This document shows positions 53,508-60,000 of a stretch of DNA of 60,000 nt, in pieces. How positions within the stretch are numbered: the first letter of the stretch is position 1; each line of letters starts with the position of its first letter. A program made the position numbers and the translations under genes. The notes beneath the pieces are model-generated. The model made no database searches. It saw nothing but the letters and a program-made list of their open reading frames with translations, and was not told the origin of the DNA. The stretch comes from Symsagittifera roscoffensis (Eukaryota > Xenacoelomorpha > Acoela > Convolutidae), in NCBI RefSeq assembly GCF_963678635.1, contig NC_087062.1:59166129-59226128 (forward strand), in the 5' to 3' direction.

Positions 53508-54807
53508 TTAACGAATTCAAATTTCTCATTCTAAAAATTGCCACCACAGCTTGTCCTGGCTGTAGTTTTACCTTTCTATCTAAAAAAATTGGTACCTTGT
53601 TTTCGTCTGTTATTATCCAATTAATTGGTCTCTTAACATATTTCCGGTCCGGGTTTCTAATCCGTATCAGACCGTTGTTCAAGTCAATCATCACGTCAAA
53701 ATTCCTGACAAAATCTCTGCCCAAGATGAATTGGTCGGCGTCGTCCAAATTCTCTACCACCAGGAAGCTCATCCAAAGATCCCGTCCTCCCATGTGGAGG
53801 ACCGTTATTGGTGTTCTTCCGGCTACGTAAATAGCTCCTCGATTGGCGGCTGCCAGTCGGAGATTCGTTGGAATTAGATCTTCCCGCGTGAAGCCCATTC
53901 TTTCCCAAGTTTTTATCGGCATCACACTCACTACCGCTCCTGTGTCCAGAAGCCCTGTGACTCCGATTTTTGTTCCGTTGGTGTCGAGCAGATGTGCGGT
54001 CACATCTGCTTCATACCCAATGTGTACTGCGTCTTGTTCCATCATGGCGTCATGGCCTATCCTGCGGACTTTGAGTGCCTCCTCACCCAAATAGATCTGC
54101 CCCATTTGGTCATCATCTGTTGTTACATAAGTCCTGGTGTAGATACTGATTCCATCCACGTTCAGCATCACTTGATACGGCCCATAGACCTCTAGGTAGC
54201 GTCCATGAAGTTTCTTCATGTGAGGGCCACCCGTCGTTAGTAGTACTCGCACAGCTCTCGACTCGGAGCGTGGCTCCACCTGCCTCAGATAATCTGCATA
54301 TGTGTCCAAATGCATCAAAGTGAACTCGGATGGTTCACTCAGATTTCTGATCACCTGGTGTCCAGCCAGTGAGATTATCGACTGTATCTTGCTTCCTTGC
54401 GGCACCATGCCGAACCTCTGACCGGAGATCACATTAAGTTTCATGCTCAAACTGCTTGGTGCTTTAGTTTCTTCTAACTCCGTTGCTTCGAAGGTATTCA
54501 GTTGCTCCTGAAGTTTCTCATTCTCCAGTTCAAGTTTCACTCTTTGTTCGATCTCTTTCGTCACCAGTTCCTGCTGCACTCTATTTAGAGCATCCCTCGC
54601 GGCTGCCCTATAATCGATCTTGAAGTCATCAGCCGCAGTTGCTGGTTCCGGTTCACGTGTCTCCTCTGTTACCGCTTGCATTTGCTTTGCCGCCAGCTCT
54701 TGAGGTTTATCCTTTCTGCGTGCCTCCGCTTCACTCAACAGACGAGCCTTGCTGGCTTTCACTCCTGATAAAGCTTCCTCATGCCTTGGATGCTTGATGT
54801 CTGCCAC
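53389..54807 (-). CDS. Aspartic protease region (472 aa fragment)
   Basis: The nominal start is a GTG inside the Gag-protease junction, not a true start. Residues 1-115 are charged and helical (coiled-coil-like). Residues about 265-375 are a retropepsin-like protease: GLLDTGAVVSVMP (catalytic Asp288-Thr-Gly) and a later FILGRDFV (360-367, the hydrophobic-hydrophobic-Gly motif that closes the active site). It would cleave the Gag-Pol precursor as a homodimer. The protein loses phase at its end around 53,505. Confidence 0.88.
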   Translation of the reverse strand: MADIKHPRHEEALSGVKASKARLLSEAEARRKDKPQELAAKQMQAVTEETREPEPATAADDFKIDYRAAARDALNRVQQELVTKEIEQRVKLELENEKLQEQLNTFEATELEETKAPSSLSMKLNVISGQRFGMVPQGSKIQSIISLAGHQVIRNLSEPSEFTLMHLDTYADYLRQVEPRSESRAVRVLLTTGGPHMKKLHGRYLEVYGPYQVMLNVDGISIYTRTYVTTDDDQMGQIYLGEEALKVRRIGHDAMMEQDAVHIGYEADVTAHLLDTNGTKIGVTGLLDTGAVVSVMPIKTWERMGFTREDLIPTNLRLAAANRGAIYVAGRTPITVLHMGGRDLWMSFLVVENLDDADQFILGRDFVRNFDVMIDLNNGLIRIRNPDRKYVKRPINWIITDENKVPIFLDRKVKLQPGQAVVAIFRMRNLNSLSDSNAKWTVCQCVNEHTGHHGFNPAWKEAWLRFTDEERL

Positions 54808-55658
54808 TGCATCCCAGAATTGTGGAAATCTGATTTAAAATGACCTTCCAAGTTGCAAAAGAAACACCTCGGGCCAAATTTCGCAATTACTCCTCTCATG
54901 AAATCCTCATGGTCAACTTCTGACGCATCTTCGTCCTCGAGACTAAAGCCTATTGCTTTCATGCCTTGTTTGTAAGTTGGGCATGCTGACACATGATGGT
55001 CCGTTGAACTGCAATTGGCACAAGAGCGTCTCTTGTCCATATCATCCCTCGGTTTGTACCAGTTGTTCCCTTGGTTTGCTGGTCCGTTGTTAAAATTGCC
55101 ATAATTGTTCTTGTAGTATCCAGATCTCGAAGGAGGTTTCAACAAAAGGTACTCTTTTGACTTGAGCCTCAACTCCTCTGGTGTTGGCGCATTGGTTGAT
55201 AGTGGTGTGTAATGCGTTGCTAGCATTGTTCGAAGTTCATCATTCTTCACACCATCGATGAATTTTGAGGCTACGGCCAGGTTCATCCTTCGGTTTGACT
55301 CATCCGGTTGGCTGCGTCTTCTCAGCATTTCCAAGTCATCGAGAAACTTGTCTATCGTTTCATCTTCTCGTTGCCTCCATTTCTCGAAGCGCATCATCGC
55401 TTGGTGCCACTGCACACCTGATCCGAAACGGTTTAACAAGATTTCGAAGATTTTCTCAGCTGTGTCACGCTGATATTGCTTCTTGGCTATGACACAGTTC
55501 AGGGCTGTCCCTTCCAAGTTGCTGGTGAGCGCACTGCATTCCTGTCTCTCCGACAAGTCCTCTTCCTCGAAATGCAACTTCATTACCTCTAGCCAGGTAT
55601 CAATACAGCCATCAGATTCATCTTTATAGCATCTTGGTTTCTTAAAGACTGCGTTCAT
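54759..55658 (-). CDS. Gag core with zinc knuckles (299 aa fragment)
   Basis: Residues 15-150 match the retrotransposon Gag pattern (WLEVMKLHFEEEDLSE, then ALTSNLEGTALNC, RFGSGVQWHQAMMRFEKWRQ, ETIDKFLDDLEML). A CX2CX4HX4C knuckle (CANCSSTDHHVSAC) follows at about 213-226. A second knuckle (CFFCNLEGH) loses its last Cys because one base is missing near 54,830, which also throws the protein out of phase with protease. In relatives Gag and protease would be continuous at this point. Gag forms the particle and packages RNA. Upstream, PEP-containing sequence links it to the previous fragment through another frameshift near 55,650. Confidence 0.9.
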   Translation of the reverse strand: MNAVFKKPRCYKDESDGCIDTWLEVMKLHFEEEDLSERQECSALTSNLEGTALNCVIAKKQYQRDTAEKIFEILLNRFGSGVQWHQAMMRFEKWRQREDETIDKFLDDLEMLRRRSQPDESNRRMNLAVASKFIDGVKNDELRTMLATHYTPLSTNAPTPEELRLKSKEYLLLKPPSRSGYYKNNYGNFNNGPANQGNNWYKPRDDMDKRRSCANCSSTDHHVSACPTYKQGMKAIGFSLEDEDASEVDHEDFMRGVIAKFGPRCFFCNLEGHFKSDFHNSGMQWQTSSIQGMRKLYQE

Positions 55659-56112
55659 TGGTTCTGGATAACCTTGTAAGGAATGTCTCCAAAGACCTGT
55701 TTAGTGGTTCAAATGCTGTGGCCATTGCCGTAGCATCCCTTGAGTGTCCCGCCTGAGTGTCCTTACACCTTGTCAAAGGCTCCGTGTGCGGTGCATCCCT
55801 GCAATCTGAATCGCCGTGAGTGTTTCCCGCTTGGCCCACATGACTCCTCCCCGGGCTTGCATGCCCCCTGTAACCGGAATCACTTCTCCCAGTCGCATGT
55901 GTGCCTTGCGTTGGTCGTTCATTAGAGGTCTGTCTGTTCCCCGTTGAACTTGCTCTACTGTTCGGTCCCCATGTTCCATTACCCCTTGTGGCATAGCCTG
56001 ATGAACTGCCCCTGCCTGTAGTGGATCCATACGTCTTCCTCTTTTGATGTTCATTGAAGTTCACCTTCGGCTCCCTGCTGGGACCTCCCGAGTTCGGTTC
56101 TCCTTCTTTTGG
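55642..56112 (-). CDS. Gag upstream linker, Gly/Ser/Thr/Arg-rich (fragment)
   Basis: The 140-residue frame is low in complexity (YGSTTGRGSSSGYATRG, GYRGHASPGRSHVG) and is probably disordered and basic, as expected for an RNA-binding linker. It lies in the same phase as the preceding segment, with the TGA at 56,113 between them; the intervening codons are open. It ends LSRTNERSL then a stop, while the next phase continues into Gag core, so a frameshift lies at about 55,645-55,665. Confidence 0.7.
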   Translation of the reverse strand, partial: PKEGEPNSGGPSREPKVNFNEHQKRKTYGSTTGRGSSSGYATRGNGTWGPNSRASSTGNRQTSNERPTQGTHATGRSDSGYRGHASPGRSHVGQAGNTHGDSDCRDAPHTEPLTRCKDTQAGHSRDATAMATAFEPLNRSLETFLTRLSRTNERSL

Positions 56113-56763
56113 TCAACTCTTGCTGCTTAGTAGCCCGTCCAACCTATCCATGATAGCCTGAGTTCGCCTCTCCATCATCGCGTCTATCTTTGTGTCAAGA
56201 GTCCCAAGAGAGTGTTCTTGCTGAATTCTTAACTTCTCCATATCGTCTCTTAAGCGTAACTCTCGCTGTTCCGCTTCTCTTGTCATTCGCGACAAGTTCT
56301 TTGCCATATGCTCGTCCGTTCTTTCTTTCAAGCGTTTTTCGCTCCTGCCAACTTCTTGTCTATTGCGGTTTATTTCTTCCCGCAGACTTTCTCTTTCAAT
56401 GTGAACTGCCCTTTCCAGTTCACTCATTCTTATGGACATCTGTTCATTTTGTTCTCCTAAACTGTCCACTATGCTGTTTAAGGCTTCTTCTAGTGCTGCC
56501 CCGTTATCCACGAGGGGCGTCACTAGTGGCGGTGTAGCCCTGTCGGTCCCAGGTAGCTTCGTGCTGGTCGAGATCCGGGCCTTGACTCTCTGCCTCGACA
56601 TCTTTTCATTATCCACCTCAGGATCCGCCAATGCGTTGCCTAGCCCTCTGTTTCTACTCTCTCCAGTTTGCGGCTCTGAATTTGTCATAATCGCGAAGCC
56701 TCTCGACTGGCCCGGTGTGTTTGCCTCTTTGCTTATCGTTGTCACCACACCAAATTTGTCCAT
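56113..56763 (-). CDS. ORF1 N-terminal extension with coiled coil (216 aa fragment)
   Basis: Residues about 95-205 are a strong coiled coil of charged heptads (SIRMSELERAVHIERESLRE, then RKRLKERTDEH-like repeats, RELRLRDDMEKLRIQQEH). The first 80 residues are Ser/Thr/Pro-rich. Such a segment could multimerise Gag. It overlaps the preceding fragment by 22 bases in another phase, so the start here is not natural. It ends at an in-frame TGA. Confidence 0.7.
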   Translation of the reverse strand: MDKFGVVTTISKEANTPGQSRGFAIMTNSEPQTGESRNRGLGNALADPEVDNEKMSRQRVKARISTSTKLPGTDRATPPLVTPLVDNGAALEEALNSIVDSLGEQNEQMSIRMSELERAVHIERESLREEINRNRQEVGRSEKRLKERTDEHMAKNLSRMTREAEQRELRLRDDMEKLRIQQEHSLGTLDTKIDAMMERRTQAIMDRLDGLLSSKS

Positions 56764-57407
56764 GGTTCCAGTCTCTCTTCCGACATATGCCTCATTCTCC
56801 TGGGTCGAACTATTGAGGCTGATTTGAGACCCAAAGTCTTCTTCGGCTCTTCTTCGTCCTCCTCCTCCTGGGATTCACCTTCATTCCCTGCGCCCCCTCC
56901 CATGGTGAATGGAAAGATGTTTCCTAAGGTGTTCCTCATTCTTTCTGAGAACGATGATGACGTTGTTTGTTTCTCAGTTCCGCCTGCCATCATAGTGATG
57001 TATGTTGGAGATCTTCTAGTTGCCGCTATTTCAGTTGAGATGTCGGACAGTTCTGACATCTCCTCTCGATCCAATGTCCCGGTGGAAGTGGCAAAATCAT
57101 GGCCTTGATCTACCGGAGTAGATTCACTCGCCAGCCTTCTGCCTCTCCCTTCCAGTCCATGTACTTCCTGGTTGTCGTTCATGGCATGGTTCGTATTGAC
57201 CTCCACTTCTAACAGTTTTTTTCGCTCTTCTGGGGTCTTCTGACTCCTTGTTTCAACCATTTTGCCTGAAAACGTCTCCCCTTTGTCGGTACTGGCTCGT
57301 TTGATCCAATCCACAAAAGGATCGGTGATCGTTTTTCTTTGCTTTTCAGGTATGAATTTCCTAGAGCTATTACCTCGTTTCGGTATCCTTGACTTGTCTA
57401 GACTCAT
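56742..57407 (-). CDS. ORF1 N terminus (221 aa)
   Basis: Begins with a genuine ATG (MSLDKSRIPKRGNSSRKF), the first in-phase start after the leader, and is my choice for the start of ORF1. The first 60 residues are strongly basic. An acidic run (GESQEEEDEEEPKK) lies at about 178-191. No domain recognised and no signal peptide. It loses phase at about 56,745-56,760, next to the coiled-coil segment. A matrix-like or RNA-binding role is conceivable, but that is inference from position alone. Confidence 0.65.
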   Translation of the reverse strand: MSLDKSRIPKRGNSSRKFIPEKQRKTITDPFVDWIKRASTDKGETFSGKMVETRSQKTPEERKKLLEVEVNTNHAMNDNQEVHGLEGRGRRLASESTPVDQGHDFATSTGTLDREEMSELSDISTEIAATRRSPTYITMMAGGTEKQTTSSSFSERMRNTLGNIFPFTMGGGAGNEGESQEEEDEEEPKKTLGLKSASIVRPRRMRHMSEERLEPWTNLVW

Positions 57408-58180
57408 TCTCTATTTGTCACTTGTTAATGCCTATACACTTAATTTGATTGCTGGTGACCTTATAGTTTTATTACCAATAAAAATGACACAACACAATAA
57501 ATTTCACAAGATTCTATAAAATAGTGACCACGAATCCTTGTATGTTATCAGAGTACAGTTTTTATAAAATTTAATCACACTAACCGATTATCGGTCGTAA
57601 GATTTGAAAACTAGCACAATATGATGTTATCAGTCAATTTAAAAGATAGTGTACTCACTACCAAATCAAGCACAGTTTATGTAGATTTAAAATCAAGAAC
57701 AAAAATTATATATATATAATGACAGAATATGAATGCCTCTATGAAAAAAAACGTATGTGTAATGTACTTTAGTCGTTCGCAGTACAATAGTCGAACTCGT
57801 CTTTTATAGAAAAAGCTTTCCCTGCTCGGTGCTGCACCAAACAGACAAAACTTTGAAGGCAGCAATTTGCTCAAGTGGGCGTCTTTTGCACCCACCGAGT
57901 ACTGTGTTACCTATCTGCCTTCGGACTGCCCGAGCTAGACCTTCTAAAATCCTCAGGGCAGTCACTTTTCACAAAAACGTATTATGTTACAATCCACACC
58001 AATGAGTTACGCTCTTTTTTTGTTTAGACTTAGTGTCGCGAATATCCGAGTTCGGACCTGTTTTGTTTTGGTCTGGTTTTTATTGAAATGCAAGTTACCA
58101 GTGCAGTCACTGATTCCTAGCCTGTCTGCTAATAACCTAATACCTCTCACTTTAGTCTTTCTTCCGTCTACCTAGGTCCT
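57408..58180 (-). other. Retroelement leader, part near ORF1
   Basis: No frame of note. A TATATATATATAA tract lies at 57,708-57,720. Candidate primer-binding sequences (minus-strand TGG starts near 57,840 and 57,999) were inspected but neither abuts a convincing LTR end. Confidence 0.4.
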
Positions 58181-58189
58181 TTAATAAAC

Positions 58190-58530
58190 TAACACCCCTC
58201 CGGATTGGCACAAATAAGACCCTTCCGGACTAACAAAATCTAGACCCCTCCGGATTGGGACCCCTCTGAGTTAGTTAATATAAGACCCCTCCGGATTTGG
58301 ACCCCTCCGATTTAGCAACTATAAGACCCCTCCGGATTCGGACCCCTCTTAGTTTGAAAAAATTCTTGACCCCTCCGGGTTGGGAGCCCTCCTTTTTTAG
58401 AAGTAGCCTTTCGGAGGTCTCCTTCTTTCAACCTATACCCCTCCGGATACGTTTTCCGATGCTTTTTGGCCTTTTGGATTAACTAGGAAGGGTATGTAGT
58501 GCTTTCCAAGACCCTTCCGGATTGAAGTTA
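58190..58530. repeat. Irregular CCCCTCCGGATT tandem repeat
   Basis: About a dozen variants of GACCCCTCCGGATTGG occur in 340 bases, separated by 10-40 bases of unrelated AT-rich sequence (for example 58,194, 58,218, 58,242, 58,283, 58,299, 58,325 and 58,368). Further copies are scattered at 58,508, 59,064, 59,540 and 59,653-59,690, and one lies in the opposite terminal region at 37,583. Lying in the leader, on the RNA strand it would read CCAATCCGGAGGGGTC. Confidence 0.8.
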
Positions 58531-60000
58531 AGCCTATTATTCGACAATTCGCCTAACGGTGAAGGGTCTTATCGCTCGCCTAACTTCGGCTCGATTAAGG
58601 TTTTGCTGCGCCTTTAGCCTTCCTTTTTCGTCTAGAACAGCCTAAACTTACTTTATTCAACCGCTATTACCTTCTGGTAGGGGTATAAGGGCTTTTCTAA
58701 AAGAAATTTACAAAACGTGAACTGTCTACCTTCCTAAATTGGTGAATTTGCTAAAAACAATCCCAAAAAATTTTCACCCTTACTTTTCCGAAAAAATGTT
58801 GTCCTTATCAGTAAGCTCAGCTAATTTCTGATCTTTTGGTACCAAGATCAACTCGATATACCTAGTAGTTCCAAAGTTATTAACCAAAACGTATTAAATT
58901 TCTCTCTTATAGGTTCCGCCTAACTTTTTCCGCAAATCTGGTCCTTTCGACCTAAAAATTATTGATCCGAGCTCAAAAGGCCTATACTCTTCTAGTTCAA
59001 TGCAAAAGACCCGATCTAAAACGCTTTAGTTGAAAAAAATTTACGAAAAATTATGCTACCTGTACCCCTCCGGATTGATGAATCCACCAAATCAAACACG
59101 TTAAGTTCGATTTCTCTGTAACCCGGAAGGCTTTCGGGTAGCGGGTTTTAAAACTTGTAGATTAACTAGTGGACGTTGTCCGAATAACTATTTTTACTGT
59201 TCTAACTCAAAAATTTCAAAAAAATTTTTGAATTTATAATGTTTCGTTTTCTCAAAAATCACGAAATTTCGGTTTTCGGTACCAAAATAGTTCCAACCAC
59301 TTTCGAACTAAACTTAACCGGTTCTATCTATTATGGTAGTGCAGTTACGATGTAAAACACTACTTTAGCGTTTTTTTCCGTTTCAAAAAATATCGATATC
59401 TCAAAAATCGCGACTTGTGGGGGGATCAAAATATCGCTATTTTGACCCTAAAAACCGGTCTGCTTTCTGTGTTTTTCACTGAAAAACGGTATAAGAGTAT
59501 TAATATAGGCTATATTAGTAATAATATTAGTAATACTATACCCCTCCGGGATACAAAACTTGTTAACGATACCCAACAGTCGATTGTTGTTGTCGTTGAG
59601 CCCCTTCTTGTTGCTCCTTGTACTGCTTGCCGGATCAGTCTTCTCCCAAGACCCTTCCGAATTGAGCGCAAATCAGCTGACCATTCCGGATTGAGCGCAA
59701 TTTATCAATAACGTGCTTAAATGCTCAAATAACCCTACAGTACAAGCCTCACAAACAGGCTACAAAATTGATCGTAACGATCCTGACTGATATAAATGCC
59801 TGATACAACAATATATCTATCAACAACAAACGGGAGGGTCGGATCACAGCTTGTCTGGGGGATGATTTCTACTGATTTTTTTTACTTTTTTTTCCTGTTT
59901 TTGGTTTTTTCGGTTATTTTTTATGTTTTTTGTTTTTCTTGGGTACTATACTACTTTTTGTTTGGTTTTATATATATCTTTAAGTGTTTTTGGTCACAAA
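58531..60000 (-). other. Retroelement leader or 5' LTR region, distal part
   Basis: No coding supported. It contains a 69-base block (59,064-59,132) shared in the same orientation with 37,583-37,651, and a duplicated CCG-ATTGAGCGCAA phrase (59,657 and 59,684). The last 140 bases are T-rich. The element's outer boundary and target-site duplication were not found, so this stretch could be leader, LTR, or both. Confidence 0.45.

Larger units (their letters stand above)
37109..60000 (-). mobile_element. Giant Ty3-like LTR retroelement (>22.9 kb), incomplete at the window edge
   Basis: The left end (3' end of the element) is fixed by the break in the module copy at about 37,109. The right end is outside the window. 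Minus-strand order is leader, Gag, protease, RT, RNase H, integrase, macro-like domain, spacer, an 8.8 kb ORF2, polypurine tract and terminal region. The protease-RT-RNase H-integrase order is that of Ty3/gypsy elements, whereas Ty1/copia puts integrase before RT. Typical Ty3 elements are 5-10 kb, so this belongs with exceptional giants such as plant Ogre and planarian Burro, without implying it is either. The interior is visibly richer in G+C than the flanks. Numerous lesions show the copy is inactive. Confidence 0.85.

Noticed and set aside
54820-54840. Gag-protease junction as a programmed -1 frameshift
   Set aside because: There is no canonical slippery heptamer in the right phase, and the shift coincides with loss of the last zinc-knuckle Cys, which a one-base deletion explains better.
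57822-57841. Possible primer-binding site ending GTGCTGCACCA
   Set aside because: No TG follows on the plus strand, so there is no LTR edge beside it. The stretch is also partly self-complementary.
57985-58005. Possible primer-binding site: ...CACACCA then A then TGAG on the plus strand
   Set aside because: It has the right geometry (TGG after a CA end on the minus strand), but the adjoining bases do not match the left terminal region and I cannot match the sequence to a known tRNA.
58190-58530. Regular short repeats considered as a CRISPR array
   Set aside because: Repeat units vary, spacers have uneven lengths, the setting is eukaryotic and no cas gene is present.

Overview
The window looks like transposon-dense, non-genic DNA from an AT-rich invertebrate animal genome. 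There is no host gene I can defend, no tRNA, rRNA or CRISPR array, and no bacterial operon structure. Decayed CR1/Jockey-like LINEs, a Ty3-type LTR retroelement and a 200-base run of N (an assembly gap) all point to a metazoan draft assembly. I cannot name the species.

Bases 1 to about 9,350 are broken non-LTR retrotransposons. They include endonuclease pieces on both strands in a roughly 840-base inverted repeat, the conserved post-RT C-terminal region of a LINE protein, a plus-strand LINE with RT (about 4.75-6.06 kb) and a minus-strand LINE with endonuclease and RT (about 9.33-6.67 kb). Bases 9,395-36,194 are a mosaic array in which the same blocks recur in nearly the same order but with alternative junctions. 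A separate 3.3 kb module with a decayed minus-strand coding chain (26,957-30,224) sits inside it. A second, truncated copy of that module (36,195-37,108) ends abruptly where the next element begins.

Bases 37,109 to beyond the right edge are one giant minus-strand Ty3-like retroelement, at least 22.9 kb long and clearly richer in G+C than its surroundings. Reading from right to left it has a long leader with a CCCCTCCGGATT repeat, then ORF1 (57,407-48,007). ORF1 carries an N-terminal extension with a coiled coil, Gag with zinc knuckles, aspartic protease, RT, RNase H, integrase, and what looks like a macro (ADP-ribose-binding) domain at the end of Pol. A 0.4 kb non-coding spacer follows. Then comes ORF2 (47,588-38,782), about 8.8 kb, equivalent to roughly 2,900 codons, in the place where a retrovirus would carry env. 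It holds a coiled coil, an SGNH/GDSL hydrolase domain, a second degenerate SGNH-like domain, and long stretches I do not recognise. A putative polypurine tract and a candidate 3' LTR close the element. This copy is dead: about six in-frame stops and a dozen frameshifts break the two ORFs.

The most notable result is the combination of extreme size, a macro-like domain joined to Pol, and a giant SGNH-containing second ORF.
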